Source of the DNA: Rhizobium sullae
GTDB taxonomy: Bacteria; Pseudomonadota; Alphaproteobacteria; Rhizobiales; Rhizobiaceae
Assembly: GCF_900169785.1 (NCBI RefSeq)
Contig: NZ_FWER01000030.1
Span: 1 to 60,374 of the forward strand
Length of the DNA: 60,374 nt
Reading direction: 5' to 3'
Made by a program: the position numbers and the translations under genes. The first letter of the stretch is position 1. The number at the start of each line of letters is the position of its first letter. The notes under the pieces are model-generated. The model was not told the origin of the DNA and did no database searches. It saw only the letters and a list, made by a program, of their open reading frames with translations. Of this stretch, positions 1 to 8,910 are shown in pieces.

Positions 1-1118
<1,118 letters not shown>

Positions 1119-1249
1119 CGTCTGATCTCCTCGTGATTTTCCGGACGAACCTTGGCATGCCGGGCGCGAGCGGCTCAAGCGAAAAAGGCAAGGCGGCGAT
1201 AACATTATTGCAAAATCAGCTGCTTGCGGCAGCAAGTTTGCTCAAAGCG

Positions 1250-2512
1250 TCAAAAGAGCTTTTCCGCGGAAAGGACAACGGCATAACCATGTATGGCGAT
1301 TGCGGCGTAAAGCCCGAAGGCGACGAGCATGCGTTCGCCGGCCCTCATCTCCTCAAGCTTGTGGCGCGGCTTGAGGGAGCCCGCGCCGATCATGCTGAGC
1401 AGGATGAAGACCGCGAGGGCAGCCGCCAGGACACCGCTGGAAACGCCGATCTCCCAGCCGATACCTAGAACACAGGCCGTTGCGGCAAAGCTCGCTCCGA
1501 TCAGCGAGCGGCGCGTCCTGAAGATTTGCCGCAGGACCTGACCACCGTCGAACCTTTGCATCGGCAGAAGATTGAGCAGGTTGAAGGCGCCGAGGATAAG
1601 CAGGAAGATCAATAGCGGACCGCGGAATTGCTCCGGCAGCAGGCCATGTGCCGCAAGGTTATCCCCGGCAATCAGGATCGGGACGAAAAAGGCCGAGATG
1701 CCAGGCCCCATCAGCGCACAGGTGGCAACCTCGAAATGGCTTCTGTACGGTCTGCCGCCAATTGCAATACCGCCGAGGAACGGCACGAAAATCATGCGCA
1801 CGGATTCGTGCCCGAACGTCCGGTAGGCGGCAAGATGTCCGAGTTCGTGCAGGGCGATGACGAGCGTGAGAAAGGTCGAGATCATCAGGCCCCCGACGGT
1901 AAGACCAAAGAACGGCCAAAGCAGCAGCGTCGATAGAAGCGCCAGGCAGCATTGAACGGCAGGATGTTCGAAATGGCCCTGAGGGACGGACTCTCCGGTC
2001 GCCAGCCACCCCTCCAGGGCACGCAGCTCGCGGCGCAGGACGAAGTACCGGAAGAGAAGGAACGCGAGGCCGCGATAACGATCCGTCTGCGAAATTTCGA
2101 TCTCGGCGCCGTCCGGCGCACGGCGGACGATTCTGCTTTCGCTGAAGTCCTGCCAGAACGTCGCATCGAGCGTACTGTCGTCAGTTACCCGCGCGCGAAA
2201 GCCGCGGCCGCCGGCAGTGGGCAACGGCTCCAAAGCGAGCAAGCGGCGCAGAGGCTCGCCGTTGCGGTCCAGATGGCTGTAAAACTGTTCGACGATACCC
2301 TTACGGTTTCCAAGCGGCTTGCTGCTGATAACGGAATGGTGCCAGTCGGCGTCGCTGCCGGCGGGATTGATCGCTTTCCACAGCTCTTCCGGCGAACGCC
2401 GGAATGCGCGTTTCAAGCGAATGGTGCGCAGGCCGAGCGGTATGCGTATGAGCAGCCAGAGAAGGCCAAGATTGATGAAAAGCAGCAGGGCGGCAGATTG
2501 TAGTGCCGTCAT
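1250..2512 (-). CDS. M50-family (site-2-protease-like) membrane metalloprotease with N-terminal SRPBCC-like region
   Basis: 420 residues. An N-terminal membrane segment (about 8-27) is followed by a soluble stretch (about 30-165) rich in beta-type sequence that resembles a polyketide-cyclase/SRPBCC fold. A multi-spanning protease domain follows, with zinc motif HELGH at 222-226 and the second metal site NLLPMQRFDGG at 314-324, the classic M50 pair. Such enzymes cut substrates inside or near the membrane. The substrate is unknown, and no anti-sigma factor or sigma gene lies nearby. No PDZ domain is seen between the two motifs, unlike RseP. The SRPBCC assignment is an inference from residue pattern only; the protease assignment is strong. 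Confidence 0.8.
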   Translation of the reverse strand: MTALQSAALLLFINLGLLWLLIRIPLGLRTIRLKRAFRRSPEELWKAINPAGSDADWHHSVISSKPLGNRKGIVEQFYSHLDRNGEPLRRLLALEPLPTAGGRGFRARVTDDSTLDATFWQDFSESRIVRRAPDGAEIEISQTDRYRGLAFLLFRYFVLRRELRALEGWLATGESVPQGHFEHPAVQCCLALLSTLLLWPFFGLTVGGLMISTFLTLVIALHELGHLAAYRTFGHESVRMIFVPFLGGIAIGGRPYRSHFEVATCALMGPGISAFFVPILIAGDNLAAHGLLPEQFRGPLLIFLLILGAFNLLNLLPMQRFDGGQVLRQIFRTRRSLIGASFAATACVLGIGWEIGVSSGVLAAALAVFILLSMIGAGSLKPRHKLEEMRAGERMLVAFGLYAAIAIHGYAVVLSAEKLF

Positions 2513-2624
2513 TCGTTACTCCGGCCCCAGCCACAGGACGAGAACGCTCCATCTTAAACTGCAAGACCTTAACAAAAGCGAAGCCGCATTCACCGCGGCG
2601 CGGATGGGCTTGTGCCAATCCGGA

Positions 2625-4634
2625 TCAGGCGAATTCCAGGATAACGGCATCGACGGCGAGACTCTCGCCGGGTTTCGCATTGATCTTGCCGACGACCAGA
2701 TCGCGTTCGGCGCGCAGCACGTTTTCCATCTTCATGGCTTCGACCACGGCAAGTGTCTCGCCGGCCTTTACTTCCTGGCCTTCCGCGACGGCGATCGAGA
2801 TCACCAGTCCCGGCATGGGGCAAAGCAGCAGCTTCGATGTATCCGGTGGCAGCTTGACGGGCATCAGGCGGTCGAGTTCGGCGTGGCGCGGCGTGAAAAC
2901 GCCTGCGCGGACGGCGAGACCCTGCCAGTCGATCAGCATGCCATTGAGAACGGGCCGCACCTGTGCCGTCACAGCCTGCCCGCTGACTGCCCCGTTCCAG
3001 ACCGGATCGCCGGGTCTCCAATCGGTGATAACATGCAGCGTTTCTCCCACTGCTTCCATCTCCATGTCGAACGGGATGGTCACGAGTCCGTCGATCAGCC
3101 TTACCGGCACGTAGCTTCCGCCGATCTTCACAACCCATTCCTGGCGGAGATCGCCGTCCGACGCGCGCAGACGGTCGACATGGCGTTCGCGCCGGTTTGC
3201 TTCGATCAACGATGCCGAGAGAGCCACGGCAGCCAGCATCGTTTCCTCCCGCTGATCCGGCACCATCGGCGCAAAGCCGTCCGGATATTCCTCGGCAATG
3301 AAGCCCGTCGAAAGCCGGCCTTCGCGCCAGCGCGGATGCGTCATCAATGCCGCAAGAAACGGCAGATTATGCGCAATGCCGTCGACCACGAAGCCGTCGA
3401 GCGCCTGGCCCATGGCGTCGATCGCCGTCGGACGGTCTGGCGCCCAGGTGCAAAGCTTTGCGATCATCGGGTCGTAATACATCGAGATTTCCGCGCCCTC
3501 GAAGACGCCGGTATCGTTGCGGACAATCGTGTTTCCGTGCCTGCCTTCCGCCGGCGGACGGTAACGTGTCAGGCGGCCGATCGAGGGCAGGAAGTTGCGA
3601 TAGGGATCTTCGGCGTAGAGCCGGCTTTCGATCGCCCAGCCATTCAGCTTTATGTCCTTCTGGCTGAAGGGAAGCGTTTCATCCGCAGCGACGCGGATCA
3701 TCTGCTCCACAAGATCGATCCCGGTCACCAGTTCCGTCACCGGATGCTCGACCTGCAGCCGCGTGTTCATCTCGAGAAAATAGAAATTTCGGTCGCGATC
3801 GACGATGAATTCCACCGTGCCTGCGCTTTGGTAGTCGACGGCCTTAGCCAGCGCGACAGACTGCTTGCCCATCGCCTGCCTGGTCTTTTCGTCGAGGAAG
3901 GGCGAGGGCGCCTCTTCGACGACCTTCTGGTTTCGCCGCTGGATCGAGCATTCCCGCTCGCCGAGATAGACGGCATTGCCGTGCGCATCGGCCAGCACTT
4001 GGATTTCGATATGACGCGGGTCGACGATGTATTTCTCGATGAAGACGCGATCATCGCCGAAGGAACTCCGCGCCTCCGAGCGGGCGCGGTCGAAGCCGTC
4101 GCACACCCCCGCCTCGTTCCAGGCGACGCGCATGCCCTTGCCACCGCCGCCGGCCGAAGCCTTGATCATCACCGGATAGCCGATCTCACCGGCGATCTTT
4201 TCGGCATGCGCGGCATCTTCTATGACGCCGAGATAGCCCGGCACCGTCGAGACCTTGGCGGCATTGGCAAACTTCTTCGATTCGATCTTGTCGCCCATCG
4301 CCCTGATGGCCTTCGGTTTCGGCCCGATGAAGACGATGCCTTCCCTTTCTAGCGCCTCGCAGAAGGAGGCTCGTTCCGAGAGGAAGCCGTAGCCGGGATG
4401 GACGGCTTCGGCACCGGTCTCCTTACAGGCGGCGATGATCTTTTCGGCGACGAGATAACTCTCGGCCGCCGCGGCCGGACCGATATGCACGGCCTCATCG
4501 GCCATCTCGACGTGGAGGGCATCCCTGTCTGCGTCCGAATAGACCGCGACCGTTGCAATACCCATGCGGCGCGCAGTCTTGATCACGCGGCAAGCGATCT
4601 CGCCGCGGTTCGCGATCAGGATTTTCTTGAACAT
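2625..4634 (-). CDS. Biotin-dependent acyl-CoA carboxylase alpha subunit (biotin carboxylase plus biotin carrier)
   Basis: 669 residues. Residues 1-450 are biotin carboxylase: MFKKILIANRGEIACR start, ATP-grasp loop ASAGGGGKGMR, and EMNTRLQVEHPVTE. The C-terminal 70 residues are a biotinyl domain with EAMKMEN, biotinylated lysine near residue 635. It charges biotin with CO2 for a partner carboxyltransferase beta subunit, giving propionyl-, methylcrotonyl- or geranyl-CoA carboxylation. No beta subunit is present in the window, so the substrate cannot be decided. The arrangement resembles rhizobial genes annotated as acetyl/propionyl- or methylcrotonyl-CoA carboxylase alpha chain. Leucine-catabolism (mcc/liu) genes are not adjacent. 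Confidence 0.9.
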   Translation of the reverse strand: MFKKILIANRGEIACRVIKTARRMGIATVAVYSDADRDALHVEMADEAVHIGPAAAAESYLVAEKIIAACKETGAEAVHPGYGFLSERASFCEALEREGIVFIGPKPKAIRAMGDKIESKKFANAAKVSTVPGYLGVIEDAAHAEKIAGEIGYPVMIKASAGGGGKGMRVAWNEAGVCDGFDRARSEARSSFGDDRVFIEKYIVDPRHIEIQVLADAHGNAVYLGERECSIQRRNQKVVEEAPSPFLDEKTRQAMGKQSVALAKAVDYQSAGTVEFIVDRDRNFYFLEMNTRLQVEHPVTELVTGIDLVEQMIRVAADETLPFSQKDIKLNGWAIESRLYAEDPYRNFLPSIGRLTRYRPPAEGRHGNTIVRNDTGVFEGAEISMYYDPMIAKLCTWAPDRPTAIDAMGQALDGFVVDGIAHNLPFLAALMTHPRWREGRLSTGFIAEEYPDGFAPMVPDQREETMLAAVALSASLIEANRRERHVDRLRASDGDLRQEWVVKIGGSYVPVRLIDGLVTIPFDMEMEAVGETLHVITDWRPGDPVWNGAVSGQAVTAQVRPVLNGMLIDWQGLAVRAGVFTPRHAELDRLMPVKLPPDTSKLLLCPMPGLVISIAVAEGQEVKAGETLAVVEAMKMENVLRAERDLVVGKINAKPGESLAVDAVILEFA

Positions 4635-4738
4635 GCAGACTCCACCCGAAAAATGCGTCCAGAAGTTCTACGCAGAAACGTCGAGACGCACAATCGTGCG
4701 AAAGTTGACGGTGAGGAGGGGACCTGTCCTAACGGAAG

Positions 4739-5431
4739 TCACGCGACCGCTTGTTCGTCGTCCACGATCCGCAGCCAGCGGCTGGTGCGCGGTTCGACAT
4801 ATTCGCGGAGTTCGAGAGCCTGCAGGATGTCGGTCCAGCGGGGATGATTGGCGGCAGGCAGCGTTGCCGCTTCGATCCGGTGCAGAACGTTGTAGGTAAG
4901 CAGTGAAACCGGAAGCACACCGCCCTCACAGATGTTCCTCAGCACACGCATGACGAAATCGACGTCCTGACGGGTGACGCCCTTGCGATCCACTGCGCGC
5001 GACAGCTTGTAGCCGCCGACATCGTCGGTGATCGCGAGCCGCAGCTGATCGAGCGCAAAGGCGCGCAGATCGTCCGGCACATGGGCGGAAATCTCCATGA
5101 TATGTAGCACGAGCTCCAGTTCGAGCGCCGAATTGACGACACCGCCAGTCGCGAACATGCGCATGATCCATGCGACATTGATTTCGTCCAGCGAGCCTTG
5201 CGGATAACTGTAGTTGACGATGAAACCGGCGAGTTGCTCCACAAAGAAGGAGTTCCATTCCGGGCATTTTTCAGGGCAGGAATTGTTCAGCGCAAGCATG
5301 ACAACGACGTCGTGCGCCGTCCGGACGCCGTCCGGAAAGCTGTGCCTGCGCAAGAGGCCGATATCGTCGGCGGCCAACCGATGCTTCCCGGCGATCACGC
5401 ATGCCGGAAAAGCCAATCGGAATTCGCTCAT
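4739..5431 (-). CDS. Conserved hypothetical protein, 230 aa
   Basis: No recognised domain. The protein is soluble, mixed alpha/beta in composition and without a signal peptide or membrane segment. It begins MSEFRLAFPACVIAGKHRL. One cysteine pair (CPEKC) lies near residue 53-57, and the C-terminal part is helical, ending RWLRIVDDEQAVA. Upstream of the ATG at 5431 the reverse strand reads AGATAAAAG, a weak ribosome site. It lies between the carboxylase subunit and an exporter, each about 85-105 bp away, so operon membership is not clear. Codon usage matches neighbours, and I take it as a real rhizobial gene of unknown role. Confidence 0.7.
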   Translation of the reverse strand: MSEFRLAFPACVIAGKHRLAADDIGLLRRHSFPDGVRTAHDVVVMLALNNSCPEKCPEWNSFFVEQLAGFIVNYSYPQGSLDEINVAWIMRMFATGGVVNSALELELVLHIMEISAHVPDDLRAFALDQLRLAITDDVGGYKLSRAVDRKGVTRQDVDFVMRVLRNICEGGVLPVSLLTYNVLHRIEAATLPAANHPRWTDILQALELREYVEPRTSRWLRIVDDEQAVA

Positions 5432-5516
5432 CTTTTATCTCCAGGCTTCATCATGAAGCCTGAAACAGCTCTAGCGCAGCGGAATTGATGAACCATCAAC
5501 AACAAAAGTTAACCGA

Positions 5517-6455
5517 TTATGCAGGCGTCTCCGACGATTTTAGCGATCGTGATTGAACGCGTTCGCGCCAGATGATGAAAAGACCTGATGCGACGATGAT
5601 GAAAATGCCGATCCATTTGGAAAAATTGGGAAAATCGTCGAACAGCGCGTATCCGAGCACCGTCGCCGAGATGATCTCGAAATATTGGAACGGGGCAAGC
5701 AGCGACAGCGGCGCCAGGCGGAATGCCCTGACGACCAGCATATGTGCATATCCGGAAATGGTGCCGAGGATCAGCAGAAGGAAGAGGCCCAGCGTGGAGG
5801 AAGGGAGCGACATCTCGAAATCGGGTATCGCAAGCGCATTTCCGCCAAGGAGCGCGGCGCCCATAAAGAGCGTTCCGCCGAATCCGGCCATGGTCTGCAT
5901 CGTCAATGGCGAATCAGCCTCACCGATCGCGCGGTTAAGGAAAAGATAAAGAGAAAAGAGGAAGGCGCAGCACACCGGCAGCAGCGCCTTCAGGCCGAAG
6001 ATTTCGTAGCTCGGCTGGATGACGATCATCGCGCCGCCGAATCCGACGACGATCGCCATCCATCGCCGCCAGCCGACTGTGTCCCCGAGAAAGAGCGCCG
6101 AAAGCGCCGTCAGCATGAAGGGCTCGACAAAATAGATCGCGAAGACATCGGCGAGCGGCATGTATTTGACCGCGACGAAGAAAAGCAGGCTGGCTGCACC
6201 ATGCAAGGCGCCGCGCAAAAGGTTCATCCACGGCCGCTTGGCCGAAAGCGCCTTCCAGCGGAAGACGGCAAACAAGATAGGAAGCGTGCAGGCAACCTGA
6301 AAGAAGAAGCGGTAGAAAGTCACTTGGCCAGGCGACATCGCCTCGAAGGTCGCCATGTATTTGGCGATCGCATCCATGGCGGGCAGGACGACCATGGCGC
6401 CGGCCATGATGCCCATGCCTTGAAGCGGATTTTGCGGAGACTGTTCTTGGGACAT
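5517..6455 (-). CDS. EamA/DMT-family transporter
   Basis: About 312 residues from the chosen start (MSQEQSPQNPLQG) with ten hydrophobic segments in two homologous halves, the drug/metabolite transporter (10-TMS DMT) layout. Visible hallmarks include LRGALHGAASLLFFVAVKYM and the second-half IPLFQYFE-like stretch LAPFQYFEIISATVLGYALF. Members export small metabolites or amino acids; the substrate is not predictable here. An in-frame start 33 bp further upstream (6488) would add 11 residues with no better ribosome site. The C-terminus ends in a basic tail (FIIWRERVQSRSLKSSETPA). It lies 58 bp downstream of lipB on the same strand. Confidence 0.85.
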   Translation of the reverse strand: MSQEQSPQNPLQGMGIMAGAMVVLPAMDAIAKYMATFEAMSPGQVTFYRFFFQVACTLPILFAVFRWKALSAKRPWMNLLRGALHGAASLLFFVAVKYMPLADVFAIYFVEPFMLTALSALFLGDTVGWRRWMAIVVGFGGAMIVIQPSYEIFGLKALLPVCCAFLFSLYLFLNRAIGEADSPLTMQTMAGFGGTLFMGAALLGGNALAIPDFEMSLPSSTLGLFLLLILGTISGYAHMLVVRAFRLAPLSLLAPFQYFEIISATVLGYALFDDFPNFSKWIGIFIIVASGLFIIWRERVQSRSLKSSETPA

Positions 6456-6513
6456 CGTGCGGCTTTCGGGAACGAAGCCATCAACCATAGGAATGCATGC
6501 CGATCAATATGGC

Positions 6514-7227
6514 TTAGCGCTCGCCCACCGTTTCGCCGAAGACCGTTCCGAAGGCTTCCCGCAGACGGATATCCACATCCGCCATCATCACCGGCAGGCC
6601 GAGATCGACTAGGCTCGTCACGCCATAGGCGGAAATCCCGCACGGCACGATGCCAGTAAAATGATCGAGGTCCGGATCGACATTGAGCGACAGGCCGTGA
6701 AACGTCACCCATCGGCGAAGCCGGATGCCGAGTGCGGCAATCTTGTCCTCGCTCATGCTGCCGTCCGGCAGCAGCGGTTTCTCCGGCCGTCTTACCCAGA
6801 CCCCGACGCGATCCTCGCGCCGCTCGCCGCGCACATTCATCGAATCGAGCGTGCGGATCACCACTTCTTCCAGCGCTGCAACGAAAGCGCGCACATCTTG
6901 ACGACGGCGCTTGAGATCAAGCATCACATAGGCAACGCGCTGGCCGGGGCCATGATAGGTGTATTCGCCGCCGCGGCCGGTCGCAAAGACCGGGAAACGA
7001 TCCGGCTGCACAAGGTCCTTTGCATTGGCGCTGGTGCCTGCCGTATAAAGGGGCGGATGCTCGACGAGCCAGACAAGCTCGTCGCCGCCTTCGGCGATCA
7101 TCGCCACCTCGCGCTCCATCGCTCCTACGGCCTCTTCGTAGGCTACGAGACCATCGGCGATGCGCCAGCGCACCGGTTTTGAGCCTTCAAGCGGAAACAT
7201 GGAGAATTGCAGATCGGTGCGCAGCAT
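6514..7227 (-). CDS. lipB: Octanoyl-[acyl-carrier-protein]:protein N-octanoyltransferase
   Basis: Moves octanoyl from ACP to lipoyl domains of 2-oxoacid dehydrogenases and the glycine cleavage H protein, the first step of lipoate synthesis. The signature stretch GRGGEYTYHGPGQ is present, as are the conserved lysine region (KIAALGIRLRRWVTFHG) and the catalytic cysteine in GIVPCGI. The length of 237 residues is normal for the family. The ATG at 7227 follows GAGGGAAAG on the reverse strand; a longer reading up to 7293 lacks support. A divergent tRNA gene begins about 175 bp away. Confidence 0.95.
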   Translation of the reverse strand: MLRTDLQFSMFPLEGSKPVRWRIADGLVAYEEAVGAMEREVAMIAEGGDELVWLVEHPPLYTAGTSANAKDLVQPDRFPVFATGRGGEYTYHGPGQRVAYVMLDLKRRRQDVRAFVAALEEVVIRTLDSMNVRGERREDRVGVWVRRPEKPLLPDGSMSEDKIAALGIRLRRWVTFHGLSLNVDPDLDHFTGIVPCGISAYGVTSLVDLGLPVMMADVDIRLREAFGTVFGETVGER

Positions 7228-7336
7228 GACTTTCCCTCGCCGCACGGCGATCACAGGCGGCAGACCGCCTATATGGCCCCGTTCGACGTGCAATTCAAAT
7301 GCTGTGATTTGTTTTGCAAAAATCTGTCATATCGCC

Positions 7337-7365
7337 CTTGTGCACCCCAAATGCTTTTGCTACAT
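7337..7365 (+). promoter_or_regulatory. Sigma-70-type promoter of tRNA-Leu
   Basis: CTTGTG (7337-7342), exactly 17 bp, then CTACAT (7360-7365) closely fits the rhizobial housekeeping consensus CTTGAC-N17-CTATAT. It lies 37 bp upstream of the tRNA, a sensible distance for a short 5' leader. Confidence 0.6.
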
Positions 7366-7401
7366 GCTGCCCCGCCGACGCAGTTCGGCACCTACCACGA
7401 T

Positions 7402-7486
7402 GCGGTCGTGGCGGAATTGGTAGACGCGCAGCGTTGAGGTCGCTGTGGGGCAACCCGTGGAAGTTCGAGTCTTCTCGACCGCACCA
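7402..7486 (+). tRNA. tRNA-Leu (anticodon GAG), CCA encoded
   Basis: Class II tRNA of 85 nt. The acceptor stem GCGGTCG (7402-7408) pairs with CGACCGC (7476-7482), followed by discriminator A and genomic CCA. The anticodon stem CAGCG/CGCTG encloses loop TTGAGGT, with anticodon GAG at 7436-7438, so it reads CTC and CTT leucine codons. The long variable arm TGGGGCAACCCG and T-loop GTTCGAGTC fit a leucine tRNA. Confidence 0.96.
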
Positions 7487-7487
7487 T

Positions 7488-7508
7488 TTCTCTTCCAGAG
7501 AGAATTTT
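7488..7508 (+). terminator. Short hairpin terminator just after tRNA-Leu
   Basis: TTCTCT (7488-7493), 5-nt loop, AGAGAA (7499-7504), then TTTT. The hairpin is weak and AT-rich, but directly follows the tRNA CCA. Confidence 0.4.
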
Positions 7509-7541
7509 AAGACGTCCCATCGCGCGGACAGCATGAAAAAT

Positions 7542-7564
7542 GGGCCGGGTTTTCGGTCCTTTTT
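7542..7564 (+). terminator. Rho-independent terminator downstream of tRNA-Leu (probably bidirectional)
   Basis: GGGCCG (7542-7547) pairs with CGGTCC (7554-7559), with one G-T pair, and is followed by five T. A run of five A precedes the stem, so it can also end the BON-gene transcript coming from the other strand. Confidence 0.65.
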
Positions 7565-7613
7565 CGTTTGCCGGCATGCTAGACGGTTCGTGCCGCCTTG
7601 ATTGTCAGGGTCT

Positions 7614-8105
7614 TCAATCCTCGTCCGACAGATGCGAATCGACGCCGATCGTTTCCAGGCGGTTGCGGACACGGTGGACGCCATCGACTGAAAGAGCCCC
7701 GAGTTCAACCTTGCGGGCCATGCCGATGGTTTCGACCGCGCCTTCCAACGTTACGGTGTGGCCGTCAGCGTGAACATCGATGCTGTCGAGGTTCAAATCC
7801 GGAATGTTTTCCAGGTTCTCCGTCACGCGCGCTTCGAGGTCATCGCTTTCGTCGCGGTCGATCGTATTGGCCCTGAGCGAATCCTTGAGCCGGTTTTCGT
7901 TACCGTCTTTATCCGTGCCGTCAACGCGAAAGCCGCCGTTTGGATCGCGGTCGAAATTTGCCGGCGTTTCGCCGTAGGCTCGATTTCCCGACCCGGCCGA
8001 TCTTGCTCCGTCGGAGTAGGGCCAGCCCTCGTCAAGATTGCGTTCTTCGTAATCGCGATAATCGTCTTCGCGCGAAAAGGTTGTCTTGTCGTTCTTCCTC
8101 GGCAT
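7614..8105 (-). CDS. BON-domain protein
   Basis: 163 residues. The N-terminal half is acidic, hydrophilic and probably disordered (EDDYRDYEERNLDEGWPYSDGARS). The C-terminal half (about 85-155) is one BON domain, with the typical stretch LDSIDVHADGHTVTLEGAVETIGMARKVE and VDGVHRVRNRLE. BON domains are usually periplasmic or envelope-associated, but no signal peptide is visible here, so the protein may be cytoplasmic. Related soluble BON proteins are often stress-induced in rhizobia. An EcfG-like promoter with one mismatch lies upstream. The exact function is unknown. Confidence 0.8.
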   Translation of the reverse strand: MPRKNDKTTFSREDDYRDYEERNLDEGWPYSDGARSAGSGNRAYGETPANFDRDPNGGFRVDGTDKDGNENRLKDSLRANTIDRDESDDLEARVTENLENIPDLNLDSIDVHADGHTVTLEGAVETIGMARKVELGALSVDGVHRVRNRLETIGVDSHLSDED

Positions 8106-8139
8106 CGTCGTTCTCCCTCAGGCGTTACCTTGATCGAAG

Positions 8140-8164
8140 AACGCTCACGGTCCGGAATGGTTCG
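8140..8164 (-). promoter_or_regulatory. Near-consensus EcfG (general stress sigma) promoter for the BON gene
   Basis: On the minus strand CGAAC (8164-8160), exactly 16 bp, then CGTT (8143-8140). The EcfG consensus is GGAAC-N16/17-CGTT, so only the first G differs. It lies 35 bp upstream of the start codon. Because of the mismatch it is only a candidate. Confidence 0.35.
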
Positions 8165-8180
8165 CCAAAGTTTCGTGAAA

Positions 8181-8675
8181 TCACCGCGCCGCTTTTTCCC
8201 ATTTCCGGATCAGTCGGTCGCGCTTCAGCTTCGACAGGCGCTGAAGCCAGAATATGCCGTCAAGTTGGTCCACTTCGTGCTGGATGCAGATTGCCAGGAA
8301 GCCATCGGCATCGTCTTCATGCTGGACGCCGTTGATGTCCTGATAGCGAAAACGGATCGCGGCGGGCCTCGCGACATCGTCGGTCACTCCGGGCATTGAG
8401 ACGCTTCCTTCGGTCTGGCGCGTGAGTTCGTCCGAAACCGACGTGATTTCAGGATTGATATAGATCCGAATGCCGTCTGCCTTGCTGAGCTCGATCACAG
8501 CCACCCGCAGGAAGACACCGACATGGGCGGCCGTGATGCCGACGCCGGGTGCGGCGCGCATCGTCTCCAGCAGATCGTCCGCAAGCTCGCGCAGCGCCGA
8601 ATCGAAGACTGTCACCGGTTCGCAGACTGTCTTCAAGCCGGGATGCGGATAATGAAGAATGGGACGAATGGCCAT
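8181..8675 (-). CDS. Peptide-deformylase-like protein lacking two metal ligands
   Basis: 164 residues from MAIRPILHYPHPGLK, colinear with peptide deformylase (removal of N-formyl from nascent proteins). The three active motifs are all altered: motif 1 reads GVGITAAHVG (usual GxGxAAxQ), motif 2 reads EGSVS with Ser91 in place of the metal-binding Cys of EGCLS, and motif 3 reads HEVDQ with Gln137 in place of the second His of HExDH. The catalytic Glu and first His remain. It is unlikely to hold iron or zinc in the normal way, so deformylase activity is doubtful. The start at 8675 is preceded by CCAGGACC; an alternative at 8735 would add 20 residues. It is a paralogue, not the housekeeping def. 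Confidence 0.8.
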   Translation of the reverse strand: MAIRPILHYPHPGLKTVCEPVTVFDSALRELADDLLETMRAAPGVGITAAHVGVFLRVAVIELSKADGIRIYINPEITSVSDELTRQTEGSVSMPGVTDDVARPAAIRFRYQDINGVQHEDDADGFLAICIQHEVDQLDGIFWLQRLSKLKRDRLIRKWEKAAR

Positions 8676-8910
8676 CGGCGGGCGGTCCTGGTTTGCTAGC
8701 GCGCGGAAACTATCGGCAAGACGGCGCATTGTCATCTGCGGGGACGCGCTTGGCGCTAGACGGCGAGGCGTGTTTCGGCTAGCAGGGCTGGAATTCGAGC
8801 GGGCCGGGAGGCAGGCGGAATTCGCTTATCCGGTTGTTGACAATACTCTTTCAGCCGCCATTCTCGAATGCGGCGCGACAGTCGTTAATCTTGGAACGCG
8901 AGGACGACAG

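Noticed and set aside
2319..4352. 677-residue open reading frame on the plus strand opposite the carboxylase gene
   Set aside because: It is the antisense of a clear biotin-carboxylase gene. Its translation has no domain signature and looks like high-GC shadow coding.
8676..8910. Mg2+-sensing leader before mgtE
   Set aside because: The region lies largely over the upstream reading of the deformylase-like gene and shows no M-box-like pairing.
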